Of a DNA stretch of 64,000 nt, positions 38,601-49,369 are shown piece after piece; positions within the stretch are counted from its first letter, which is position 1, and each line of letters opens with the position of its first letter. A program made the position numbers and the translations under genes. Below the pieces are notes generated by a model that saw only the letters and a list, made by a program, of their open reading frames with translations, searched no databases and was not told where the DNA came from. Origin of the DNA: Nicotiana tabacum (lineage: Eukaryota; Streptophyta; Magnoliopsida; Solanales; Solanaceae); assembly GCF_000715075.1 (NCBI RefSeq), contig NC_134088.1, forward strand, positions 1,612,001 through 1,676,000, in the 5' to 3' direction.

Positions 38601-40248
38601 GAAGCAGTTTTGGAGAAGCAGAAAAAGTAGCTTCTCTCCAAAAGCATTTTTTGAGAAGCACTTTTGAGAAAAATACACATAGAAGCAGTTTTTTAAAGCT
38701 TGGCCAAACACTAATTGTTGTTCAGAAGTGTTTTTCAAACTGGTTAGTCAAACACAAACTGCTTCCCACCAAAAGTACTTTTGAGAAAAGCACTTTTGAA
38801 AAAAAGTACTTCTCAAAATAAGCTGATTTTTGCAGCTTGGCCAAACGGGCTATATGACTTGTTAGAGATTGAAGTGTAGTTATTGTTGTTTATGTTGTTG
38901 CATCAATGTCACACGTGTAAGAGAGGGGCGGACGCATGTTAGACTAAGTCTGCAACACCGCTTCATCGGAAAATTTTACATATACACATAGAAACGATGT
39001 ACTAAATAGATAAATATAAATCAAATGACACCTCTTGACGTGATGGGTTGTGTGGTCTGATGGTCGTGAGCGCCAATTTGCATAATGGAGGTCATTTGTC
39101 CGAATCTCACTGCATATGTCTTTTGTGCATTTTTTAAGCCTCTTTTGTTGGAAAGAAAAGATAAAGGTTGTGAGAATCGAACCCTATCCTTCTCTACGTT
39201 TAAAATTGAATAAACCAATACACCAAAACTGATTTCTCCTAGTTGATGAGATCATAAACAATAATGCTGGAAAGTTACCATTTTAGTATCACAAACAGAT
39301 TTAGAACCATAATTCTTAGAAATATTAGTCCTCCTCTTCTGTAATCTGCAACTTTTGAGTGATTATTTGCTAGTTTTTCTCTTCTCAACTTCTCATCTCT
39401 CATGTCGTTATAATAGCCGGATCCAACATTTTAGCTTAATGGTTTCAACCTTTAAAGTTCTTAACACTATACTCGCTATATTTTTAAGTGAAGAGTTCAA
39501 ACTCTAATATTTGTTGAAATGTTGTTGTTTTTCACGTATATATCTATGATCCATGTCAAAATACTTGGTTCGGTTGAACCGCTAGTTGTAGAGCTGCCAT
39601 TGGTACTAATCTATTGATCACTTCTTTATACATGCCTAGCTGAAATAACTCCAACCAACATAGCTGCGCAATAAATATCCAGAATTGATATAAAAGTTCT
39701 ACTAAAAAGTTAAAGTAGTACGTAATAAATTGAAAAAGGTAGCCCACGTACAAATATAAAAATCTGCATCGCAACAATCCAAAAATCCACCAAAATATTT
39801 CCTTTTCCCACATGTAACACTCAAATCCACACACACACACACCAAAAGAAAAAAATTACACGCGCGTGCGCAATGCAAAAAAGGTTACCTGTTCTTCACC
39901 CATGAGATCCTGCAACCGAGCTTTAAGCTCCGGTCCATGTCTCCCACCACTTTTAGCATTAATAAACACAACCAACGGCGATTCACACGGCTTCGGAATC
40001 TCAGCCCCGTCGGCGTGAGTCATATCAAAATGCCGCTTCACGGAATCAACGTCCTTGTTCTGAATCGCTTCTCTCATCGCTACCCTTAAATACTCCGGCA
40101 TCGTAATCCGTTTTCTCAAATCCTCCTTATGTATCGTTACCCCTGTACATCCCATTATTGAATCTATCACCGACGATCTCGCCGACGACGTCGCCGCCGT
40201 GTTCCGACTCGTTGATAAATCTGTTGGTGTCGACTCCGGCGAACCCAT
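29601..40248 (-). CDS. Diacylglycerol kinase, plant cluster II type, 12 exons
   Basis: Phosphorylates diacylglycerol with ATP to phosphatidic acid in membrane lipid signalling. Exons (minus): 39889-40248, 36910-37032, 36620-36757, 36433-36518, 35871-35958, 34504-34579, 33637-33719, 32210-32280, 31108-31185, 30560-30647, 29862-29978, 29601-29759. All introns are GT-AG, phases agree, and the sum is 1,467 nt (488 residues plus TAG). The catalytic domain starts near residue 91 ([16 protein letters not shown]), with [11 protein letters not shown] at 164-174 and [15 protein letters not shown] at 194-208. The accessory domain follows with [40 protein letters not shown] and [19 protein letters not shown]. 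It has no C1 or EF-hand domains, as in the DGK3/4/7 group. No damage seen. The start is the first ATG of exon 1. I do not choose between DGK3, DGK4 and DGK7 orthology. Confidence 0.96.
30771..30990 (+). mobile_element. tRNA-derived SINE in DGK intron 9
   Basis: 220 bp flanked by a perfect 16-bp duplication, TGATGACTATATTTGT (30755-30770 and 30991-31006). It begins with a tRNA-like head containing an A-box-like TAGCCTAGTGATCAA and a B-box-like AGGTTGAAATTC, then the Solanaceae SINE body (GGACAGAGTTACCTGG, GGTGCGCAAGCTGGCC). It ends in an A-rich tail. It is antisense to the kinase gene. The clean duplication indicates a fairly recent insertion. Confidence 0.93.
31665..31848. repeat. Tandem duplication of ~95 bp in DGK intron 8
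   Basis: Two nearly identical copies (from 31665 and from 31760), each beginning TAGCTTTA(G/A)AATACTAC and ending GAGATTTGATCTCTT. Only about one base differs, so the duplication is recent. Confidence 0.92.
35005..35245. repeat. Local duplications in DGK intron 5
   Basis: An imperfect repeat of about 100 bp (ATGACTTT..., AGTATATATTAACAA at ~35060 and ~35155) is followed by a tandem pair of GCACATTGATTTCTTTAAAC (~35167 and ~35200). Confidence 0.75.
37776..37904 (-). mobile_element. 5'-truncated RTE/TS-type retroposon end in DGK intron 1
   Basis: 129 bp. On the minus strand it reads GAGCCGAGGATCTACAACC, then GGTAGGGGTAAGGTCTGCGT, then a TTG-repeat tail, the common 3' end of Solanaceae RTE LINEs and TS SINEs. 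Flanks GGATGTGCAGTCACA (37761-37775) and GGATGTGCAATCACA (37905-37919) form a 15-bp duplication with one mismatch. It is in sense with the host gene. Confidence 0.88.
38478..38850. mobile_element. Hairpin-type MITE in DGK intron 1
   Basis: 373 bp with terminal inverted repeats GCCTGTTTGGCCAAGCT and (inverted) GCCCGTTTGGCCAAGCT. Inner inverted AAAAGTGCTTTT and GAGAAGCACTTTTGAG-like segments would let the whole element fold back. A 2-3-bp TTA/TAT target duplication is possible but not clean. The short frames over it are fold-back sequence. Antisense folding in a transcribed intron could yield small RNAs (inference). Confidence 0.85.
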
Positions 40249-40450
40249 AAGAAATGACTAATTTACCCCTCCTTCTCCCTTTTTAATTGGTTATTAACAG
40301 CCTATACTGTGTTGGATTATTTGTATAGGAGGAGAAGGGTGGGGTGTTTTGGGTAGGGGTTGGGGTGGGAAAGTGGAGATGAAGAAAGGTATTGGATATG
40401 GCGTTTGAATTTGGTATAAGAATAGAATATTTTAAAAGGACAAATATTTT
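40249..40450 (-). promoter_or_regulatory. Likely 5' UTR and core promoter of the kinase gene
   Basis: Upstream of the ATG at 40246-40248, the minus strand carries AACCAATTAA (near 40290, CCAAT-like) and CCTATACAAATA (near 40320, weak TATA-like). No canonical TATA box is obvious. The assignment rests mainly on position. Confidence 0.35.
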
Positions 40451-40548
40451 TAAAAAATGGAAATATTTGAAAAGGAATGTTGAGTTTGTAAATCTATATC
40501 TATATCTATATTATATTAAAATAAGGTAGTGAATCATGAGTTTAAGCC

Positions 40549-41440
40549 TAGGGGTGTCAATAGTTCGGTTCGGTCGGTTATTTTATAATATTTGTATCAT
40601 ACCAATTTTTCGGTTATTCTATTATGTATAACTAAAATTAGACTTTTCGAAACCGTCTCAATCATATCGGTTTCTTTTCGGTATCGGTACGGTTCGGTAA
40701 ATATTCGATAATTTTTTTTAAATGCCATGTAAAAATCATTATTAGAAGTAGAATGCAATAACATACGTACTTTTATACGACTTACCAAAACTCTCTAGAT
40801 ATTTTTACAGTTTAAAAGGTGATAAATTAAGAAAATATAAAAGATGGCTAGAGTATAGATCCATCAATTATTCTACATTAGCGTAAAAGAAACTAAGTAA
40901 ATACAAAAATATAAATCACACGAGTGGAAAGATATTAACCAAGATGGGTCTCAAGAATAAAGTCTATAGAAGATTAAATATTCAAAAAGATAAATCTAAA
41001 TAATACGAGAGGAAACATATTCAATACATTGTAGTTTTCTACTCATAATCGCTACAATACCTTGTGTTTTGCTAGTGAATATGTTGGAAATAATTTAGTT
41101 TTAATAGGAGTAGCATAATAGATTTGGAAATTAGGATTTTAAGTTTAATTACTTGTTGGCTTGTAACTATTTCATAATTCCAAGGTCCCGAAATTTTTTT
41201 AATGCTTTATAATTTTTAAACGTAATATATAAATATATTTTTCACATTGTAAATTTATTACGGTTCGGTATTTTTTTCGATTTATTTTTATAAAATAAAA
41301 ACCTACTCTAATTATCGGTACGGTTATATATTTATATAAAAACCTACGGTTTTATTAAAAGAAATCTAAAAATCGGTTCGATACGGTACGGTACGGTTCG
41401 GTCAATTTAGTCGGTTTTTAAATATCCATTGACACCCCTA
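40549..41440. mobile_element. hAT-like MITE upstream of DGK
   Basis: 892 bp bounded by TAGGGGTGTCAAT and its inverse ATTGACACCCCTA. The flanks TTTAAGCC on the left and GACTTAAGCC on the right suggest an 8-bp duplication displaced by two bases. The interior near both ends is rich in CGGTTCGGTCGG, related in style to the MITE at 28057-28733. No transposase. Confidence 0.78.
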
Positions 41441-43001
41441 GACTTAAGCCAAATGGCATATTGAGAAAATGTCACTTGGCACTTTCAACAAAATCTAAAT
41501 AAATTTTAAACAAATTTAGTTAGGAATGAGATAAATTAGATTTGATCAAATTTAATTTACATGGTTATTGGATTTGTCTTTGACTAGATATCACTTTAAT
41601 TTGTTTGTAAAATTCTTCACGTTTGGGTTATTATGTAAGGAAATAATAATTTAGTTTTGAATTGTTAAAAGCACTGACCCATATGATCTCCTCATTAAAT
41701 GCTACATTAAAAATAATTTGTTGTTAAGGAAGGAAAAAATGAGTTAATTTTGGTTTACTTTACACTTAAATGAGACTCCATTATTTCTGGCTTTACACTT
41801 AAATATATTGATTATTTTTTAGCTTAACTTATAAGGTAAACAAAATTCAGTGCATTCATAACTTGCAAAATTTATCTTATACAAGTTAAAATAATTTTTT
41901 TTTCAAACTGACAAAATTTTACCAAAAATAACCATTGTTAGAAGTTTCAATAATAAAATACCACGTGATTTTGATGAAGTACTATAAAGTATGATCATAA
42001 GCACTTTTTTTTCTGTTATTGAAGTAAAAACTAAATAAAGAATTAAATTAAATATCATACTAAGAAAATAATTTAGAAAAAAGGGGGATGAAAATAGCGT
42101 GAGCGTTTTTATAGTTTGAATTAATCTAAAGAATATAATAAAGCAAGAAAATAATTGATAATTCAAAATAGTGTTGATAAAATTAAATATTCAAATATTA
42201 TTGATAAATTAAATAGTATATGATGAAATATTAAAAATAAATGAAATTTTTATTTCATTGGAAAGAAAAATTATTTTCATCTATATAAAGTATATTATAA
42301 TGGAAGTAATGAACAAGATATAAAGTAAGTAGCAAGTTAATAAAAGGTCACATAATAGCGTAACAATAACATAATTTTTTTTAGATAAATTTAATTTAGA
42401 TTAACACAATATAGTGAAAATCAATTAATATTAACTTCTATTTTCATAGTAAATAGATACCTATTTAAGTGTTAATGTGAACTTAATTGCTTGGATCAAG
42501 ACAACCTTCATATAAGCACAATTATTTTTAGTAAGATGCATGCTATATTTCGGACGTCATTATATTATTTGAAATTAACCTTTCAATTGATATTATTAAT
42601 TTATTAATAAGTATATAGAGTGAAGTTGTCTATTAATTTTATTATCTTATTTCATAATCGATTTATTTAAATTACTATAACAAAGTACAATAACATTAAA
42701 AGTGTGTGGGAACTACTTTTGTAAAACTATATGGATATTTTGCCTGTTTTGAAATATCATTAGTTATAATTTTTTCTTAATGCGATCATTGTATTAAGAT
42801 CTCTAACCTTAACAATTTATGATAATTAAAATTTTCTTGGGAATAAGACTTTTTGAGTTTGAGATAAGAAAATATTATATGTAATATCTCATAATTATTA
42901 TTTATCTCCTCCCTCCTATACTCAGAAGGAGCTATATAATATACAATTTAAGTTTTTTATATACTGATAGTACAAAAATTATAGTGATTTTTTATATATA
43001 A

Positions 43002-43056
<55 letters not shown>

Positions 43057-44092
43057 TGGATGAAAGATAACATTAGCATAGCGAGTAAAATGATAATAAA
43101 CATAACATCAAAATTAAAAGGTGAAATAGTTTAATCATTTTAAATTACTGAACTTTTGAAAATTATGTAGAATATATCGATGTCAAATATTTTAACTATT
43201 TAAATTAAATAGTTTCATATAAAAAGGATAAAATGATAGAATTAGAACACTTTAATCTTCTGTATTATTTATTTTTAAAATTTGTTCAGAGATCACTGAT
43301 TTTGAGTCCATCTCTCTAACTTATTATTTGTCGATCAATCAGTCACATATTACTTAACTTTCTTATAATAATTTAATGTTAATAATCTTATTTAATTTTA
43401 TTTTTCAATCTTTGATATTTTGAGCTAGATGAATAGCTAGTAGTTACGAGCAACAATCCCTTAACTATATAGATAGAAAAGGTTATAAAGATACGTGTTA
43501 CATCCACGAGGAGTTGAGAAATTGACGGAATTATGAATTAAATGAGAGCTTGCAGTTCATCTATTTAATGGTTTGATGATGTTATTTGAAGATTTATCAA
43601 ATTTTTATGCTATGTTAATTTTTTCAATTAATTAATAGGATTTGATCCAACTCATTTGTTGTATTAATTTGTGTAATATTCGATACTTAAGATATAGTTA
43701 TAATCTTGTCATTAAAATTCATCTTAATATTCGAGAATTTGTCATTTTATTGGGCATGCTGCATGCCATGTTAATATTTTGCAAAATGAAATAGGACTTT
43801 GATCCAACTCATTTGTCATAATAACTTTTGTAAGATTCTAAAATTAGGATAAATTTTAATAATGTAGCCATTGACGTGCATCTTAATTAATGGTTTAATG
43901 AACCAGTTGTTTTCAGGATCGTTCATTTTGTTGAGCAAGCTATAGGAGTTTGATCCAACTTAACTATTATATTAATTTATGTAATATTCAAAACTTAAAA
44001 TATATATTCTTAGTGTCTGATACAATCTATTTTAATCCCCATTTACTTCTAAATTTATATATTTTAGTTACATACGTATTTCGATTGGAGGT
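41441..44092. other. AT-rich intergenic DNA, no gene seen
   Basis: Very AT-rich. The reading frames here (for example 41903-42166 minus) are low-complexity and resemble no family. It contains the TA microsatellite at 43005-43052. Confidence 0.55.
43005..43052. repeat. (TA)n microsatellite
   Basis: About 24 uninterrupted TA dinucleotides. Confidence 0.92.
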
Positions 44093-44463
44093 TGACGATT
44101 AGGATAGTAGGTTAGTAAGTAGTCAAGCGTATTTATTTTTCATACCTATATTGGTTTTCCATACCTATAGTACTAGTGTTATTTTCGTATTTCCTATTCT
44201 TAGATTTCTATTACTACATGTTGGTTCTTTTGCTTCGGTTATCTTATTATTCTGGTTGTGGTTACTACTTCTCTTTTCATGCATGGCTACTTCATTACCG
44301 TATTTCTTTTTAAAATCGGGTGTGATTATGCTTTCCTTGAGCCGAGGGTCTATTGAAAATAACATTTCTATCTTCACAAGATAGAAGTAATGTTTACGTG
44401 CATGCTACCTTTCCCAAATCTCACTTATGAGGTTACACTGAGTATGTTGTTGTTGTAGTTAAT
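44093..44463 (+). mobile_element. 3' end of an RTE-type LINE
   Basis: Begins in the 3' region just after the RT ORF of Solanaceae RTE LINEs (AGGATAGTAGGTTAGTAAGTAG) and continues through the TTTGCTTCGGTTATCTTATT segment. It ends with GAGCCGAGGGTCTATTGAAAA and a TTG-repeat tail near 44450. No coding remains. No target duplication was found, so the boundaries are approximate. Confidence 0.75.
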
Positions 44464-44672
44464 AAACAAACGTGAGTATTGGTGCTAAAATTTGGTTAGT
44501 TACGTTGCAAATCAATCTAAAAAGGAGATTAAGAATTTTATTCAAGGTTACTACATGTCACACCTTCTTTTTTTACCCATCCAAAAAAGATATGTGTACG
44601 TTATGTTATGGATTGTGGGTTAAAGATTTTTTCAATTAAAGTAACAAATTTGAGAAGGGATTATTTTATTTA

Positions 44673-44683
44673 CAGAGTCGCCA
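44673..44683 (-). other. Primer-site-like copy inside LTR
   Basis: CAGAGTCGCCA repeats 11 bases of the true primer binding site (63250-63267) and is also present in the other LTR near 63389. It is followed by CTTGGAATTGGTTTTCGG, which can pair with the nearby TTCCAA(A/G)TC. Confidence 0.5.
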
Positions 44684-44992
44684 CTTGGAATTGGTTTTCG
44701 GTGTTCCAAATCACCTTTTATTTGAATCTCTAGTCAAAGAAAGGTTTGACTCTATTTTTATCGGTCTGCGAAAATAAAGTTCGGGTAAGGAATTCTGTTG
44801 ACCGGGGAGAAGGTATAAGGCATTTTCCGAGTCCCGTGGTTCTAGCACGGTCGCATTATTGACTTAAAACTTGGCTTGAACTAATTTTGGACAAACTGAG
44901 ATTTATACTATTTTCATGTTTTACCTATCCGCTTTTATCTCTTGATTATTAGAAAAATTAAAGAACACTTTGAATAATAAGATACATAACCA

Positions 44993-45302
44993 CACTACGC
45001 AAGCGAATGCGTGATCGAAGAAATTTATTATTTAGTCATAACAGCGCTACGCAAGCGAATTCGCGGTCATGACAAACGATTATTAGCACGTTATTTACTT
45101 TTAAAAAATTACTACAATTGTGCTTTGAGGAAAAATTAACTTTTTGGAAATTTATTAAAAGTTACTATCGCGCTACGTGAGCGAAGCCGCGATTATGGGA
45201 ATTAAATAAATTAAAAATTAACTAAAACTAATGAATATGATATTAGATTATTTAGTTAATTTATTCAATGTTAAACATCACGCTACGCAAGCGAGTCCGT
45301 GA
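44993..45302 (+). repeat. Four dispersed CGCTACGCAAGCGA dyads in LTR
   Basis: Copies at 44993-45014, 45045-45066, 45171-45192 and 45281-45302 share C(G/A)CTACG(C/T)(A/G)AGCGA followed by a second CG-rich half (GCG or CCG). CGCT and AGCG can form a small hairpin. They stand out as GC-rich islands in AT-rich LTR, and the other LTR has them too (63713 onward). Confidence 0.75.
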
Positions 45303-47999
45303 ATAAAAAAAGTCGAAGCGCGCCTATTAATTGCCTAGCGGTTAGATTATATTTGGATTACTTGTTCTGATTTATTATTGTAGGAACATGACACTTTAAA
45401 GTTTGGGCTAGCTTGGACAAGTAGTAGATGCTAAAACTATTGGGCCTGGCCAAATTCTTTTTGTCCAATTTCTCCTTTTGAAATGTCATCCTATTGCCTA
45501 ATGAAATTAACAAGAAGCAGATACTAACCTACTTCGATTCTAATGTCCAGGTTATTAGACTTTCTAAAAGCTCAAAATTTCCTTCTTTAGCCAATGACCT
45601 TTTCCTTATCAAACAAACCTAGTGAATACTACACAAGGTAACCCAACATTCTTAAAAAATCGACATTCTTAAACAAATGAAGGTTAATAAAATATTGACA
45701 TAAAATGGCTAAAATACAATGTATAAGGCCAACTCCAGTCAAAGGATTAATATTTCGACTCAGTTAATGAACAAAATTTACTTTACAACTTAAAATGAAT
45801 CACTGCCTCCGCTTAGTTCTTAATTATTATTCTAAAACTACTTTTCATGAAGTTAACCAAAGATTCATATGTTGTACGAAAGACTAGCATACATGGTTAT
45901 ACTAACAGAAACTAAACTTTACAAACTAATAAGATCTAGTACTGGAAGAGATCAACATAACCAGGCACAAAACTACAAAGCAAATCTTAACGCTTATCAG
46001 TTAAACAAAGATAGAGGAGTACTGAAACTCAAACAAACTCTAAAACTGCAACCTCTTCTCATGTTTATTTAGATGTTAACCCTTTCTACCAACTGTACGT
46101 AACTTTTTTACTAATTAATCTTACTTGAAGATATAATAAAAATAAACTATACTATCAATCTGCAGAACATGAAGATAGAATTTTTAGTACTCGACCATTC
46201 ATATCTAGATAAGTTAGATAAAAAACATGCTTAACAGAAAAAGGACATATCAATAACAGTTAATACAATAAGCATACAATAAGCACATGATACAATAAGC
46301 AATAAACAGTTAATCCTTCAGAATAATATGTCATTGCCATTTATTGAAGCTGAAATTTAAAAACATGATGAAAAGTTACCTAATTAGCATAAACGCGTGA
46401 CTTACTTAGTGATGAACTCAAGTGTTCACAACTGTTGAACTCAACACTTTCTAGCCAGCAACAACAAACAACCAGTCAGGAAAACCAGAGAAAATGAGCA
46501 CCAAAACCCAGAAGAATTCATTTTGAACCAAGAAACAACTTAGAGAACTTTTATGAAGGGTTTTTCTAAGTAAGAAAGGGCTGCCAGAGATATCCTTTTT
46601 GAGGCTCTAGCTGCTCTCATTTACACTCAAAGTTGTATTCTTTTCTAAATGTATAAGATGTGTCCTCTTTTAGAGTAAAGGATCTTCTTTGGTATTAGGG
46701 TGAACAAGAAGCTCTCCCCTTAATTGAAAGAAAGACCTCCTTTTTATAGGAGAGGGTGGCCATCAATTATTATTGCAAACCTATCCAAAGGATAGATTTT
46801 CTACCAAAAATCTGTCCCAACAGTTCAATGGACAGATTTTTGGTGAAAAATCTGTCTAAAGGATAATTTCTTTACCAACTATGTATAATGTTTGGAATAA
46901 AGTGCTCAAAATAGCTATTAAAACAGTAAAAGCAACCAAACATGGGCCCTACACTCAAGTACCCTCTAACTTTATCAACAAATAGCTGAGTTCAAAACTC
47001 ACACCTTCAAACTAACCAAACTATGAATTGAAACAACAGAAACAAGACTTAAAAGATAACCGAACTAAGTATTCAAACTAAATAGATTGAAATCAATTCG
47101 ATTCATACAAACTAACATGAAGCGACTGAGATAACAAACTGAAGTGCAAAATAGAAGTTAAATGAGCATCGTTAAACTAACAGAGAATGATTAACAACAA
47201 CTAAACAAACAACTAATTAAATGAACGATTCAACCAATCTTGTTGGTTGATAACAATCTGATAAACAGAGATAACTAATCAACATACGCACTAATTCGAC
47301 ACTCTAATTAACAATAATTGACCAAAAGAGAAATCAAAGTTGCAAACTAAACCTATCACTATTAAAAATCAAAACTTAGTGAGGGAATGAAGGTTATACC
47401 CTACAAGCGCGCTTAAAACTGATTCGAGCCACTAGAGGATGCACGGTGGTGGCTGTCCGACCCCAAGGCACACGGTTCTTTTTGGAAGACGCTAAACAAA
47501 GGAATTGCAGCGTCTTTCCAAGAAGAAACAAGTGCCTTTGGATCGAAAAATAGGCTAAGACAGAGGGGCAGTGGTGGTTTTGGCGCGTCGCAGCAGCGGA
47601 GCAGTGGTCGCCGGAAAAAAATTCGTCGGAAAATGACTATCAAAATTCGGCTCCAATACCAATGCCAAATGGTACATCGAATCGAGTTATAAACATCCAT
47701 GTAAGTGGTACGGGGTGAAGTGGCCTGAAAACTCACGAATTTGAGGAAATATAAGGGGTTAGGGTTTCGGGCTTTTGCCTATTCGTGGAGATTCGTGAAG
47801 TTTTGGGGGATTTGAGTTGAAGATATGGAAAGAGGAGAGAAAGATGAGCAAATGGTGAAGTTTTGAGGGCATTTGTACCACTGCCCGCGACGCCACCACC
47901 GTGGGGGACGGGCAGCGGCGATTGGAGGAGAAGAAGAGATGAGAAGGGCTTCTAGGGTTTGGGTTATGGAGAAATGGCCAATTTTCTAATTTTAGAGGG

Positions 48000-48007
48000 T
48001 TTATATA
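48000..48007 (-). promoter_or_regulatory. TATA box in LTR U3
   Basis: Minus strand TATATAAA in the context GAGGTATATAAACCC, about 450 bp into the LTR. In the 5' copy this would drive the genomic transcript, starting roughly 30 bases downstream. Confidence 0.6.
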
Positions 48008-48082
48008 CCTCTTAGGAGATCAAATGAGGGCCATTGGATCAAATACCATGGATGGATGAGATTGATCTTTGTCACTTAACTA

Positions 48083-48117
48083 AAACGACGTAGTTTCGAT
48101 ATAAAACTACGTCGTTT
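48083..48117. promoter_or_regulatory. Perfect 14-bp inverted repeat in U3
   Basis: AAACGACGTAGTTT, a 7-base spacer, then AAACTACGTCGTTT. Each arm contains an ACGT core as bound by plant bZIP factors. It lies about 80 bp upstream of the TATA box in transcription order, where an enhancer would be expected. Binding is inference. Confidence 0.65.
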
Positions 48118-48456
48118 CAACCCTCCTATGGCAGCCCCCATTTGGACCAGATCTGGGCTCTTTGGGCTTCTAATTTTGGGCCAGTTTTGGCTCAATTTCA
48201 ATTGAAATATACTAGCCCAATCCTCTAACCTCTAATTATCTTATAGTCCTAAAGAAAATATATAAGTAGAAAGAAAAAATCTTTTTTGGAATATATATTT
48301 TAAAGATGCAAACTAAAATATACAAATAAAAGGTAAAAATATTTTTGGTATTTTAATAAAAGAAATGCAATATAAAAAATGCACAAATAACTAAAAATCA
48401 TCCAAATACTAGTATTTCTAGGAGAATTAAAAGCATGCAAAAATTAGATATTCACA

Positions 48457-48470
48457 GCTGCCCCTCTTTG
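48457..48470 (-). promoter_or_regulatory. Polypurine tract of Tat/Ogre-like element
   Basis: Minus strand CAAAGAGGGGCAGC abuts the LTR start TGTGAATATC. Confidence 0.85.
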
Positions 48471-48593
48471 CTCGAGGACATGAAGAGTTTTCGTGCAAAG
48501 AAAAGTGAACGTCATGGCTAATTTTTGCTCACATATCACTCCAATGAAAGCATTTTTTTGAAAGAAAAAAAAGTGACTGAACTTTGCTTCTGA

Positions 48594-48641
48594 GGTTGCC
48601 TACATATCCTTGGATATAAAGGAATCAGGTCTGTGTAGTTC
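48594..48641 (-). other. Stem-loop module, copy 1
   Basis: Coding strand: GAACTACA ... TGATTCCTT - loop - AAGGATATGTAGGCAACC. Outer stem CTACA/TGTAG and inner stem TCCTT/AAGGA. The outer stem differs from the other copies at both paired positions. It lies about 140 bp upstream of the 3' LTR in transcription order. Confidence 0.72.
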
Positions 48642-48689
48642 TAGGAAAATTTGGTAGCTGGGACTACCGGACACTAAAGTTAAGACTGT

Positions 48690-48731
48690 TGTTGTTGTTG
48701 TTGTTGCTGTTGTTGCTGCTGTTGTTGTTAC
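48690..48731 (+). repeat. (GTT/GCT)n microsatellite
   Basis: An imperfect run of GTT with some GCT triplets. Confidence 0.85.
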
Positions 48732-49369
48732 TCGCTTCTTACATCAAAAGAAAAAGAGAAGAGCACTATATATGTCTGCAAACTAAGAGTACAAAATTTC
48801 TATCTATGTGTCTTCTGGAGTCAAATCTTGATTCTTGACCTGCTCGCTTGTGTTGACCTTAGATTGGATCTTGATGCCTTTTTGAAGAAAAGATTATGGC
48901 ATGTTCTCGATTGCTTGATTTCCTTCTCAGAACTTGAGAAGATGAATCTTGAGAAGCTGGGTTGCTGACACATTATCAAAGCTAACTCCGACTATCTTGT
49001 GATTGAAGGAATTCTTTTTTCTGATGAAAAACTGAAACTACAAGCTTTAATTGTCACTTGTGCTATACGGCAGAGCCTGCAAAGCCATTAAAGACAAATA
49101 AAAACGAACAAAAATTTTCTGCCTCAGTCTGGCACTAGAAAAATTTTGTGAGTCATTAGAGAAATCTGTAAGTTATCTAATTTATTGAAAAGGCAGAAAG
49201 AAATAGTAATATAAACTAGCTAAAAGAGATAAAATTTGGTAACGAATGATTGTGTAACCAGGGATCGGTATCCTGTACTACTGAAAGGAAATGTAACTAG
49301 GGGTCGGTACCCTATCTTACTAGAAGGAAATAGAATGAGGTGTTAGCACCATGTATTATTGACAAAGTG

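Larger units (their letters stand above)
44556..48456 (-). repeat. 3' LTR of Tat/Ogre-like element
   Basis: About 3.9 kb. On the minus strand it starts TGTGAATATC after the purine tract and ends at 44556 with GGTGTGACA. It includes a U3 palindrome, a TATA box and GCTACGCAAGCG dyads (listed separately). Short frames in it, such as 47413-47736 and 45869-46072, are LTR sequence. Confidence 0.9.

Noticed and set aside
38449..38821. Overlapping frames on both strands in intron 1
   Set aside because: They are translations of the fold-back MITE and have repetitive composition.
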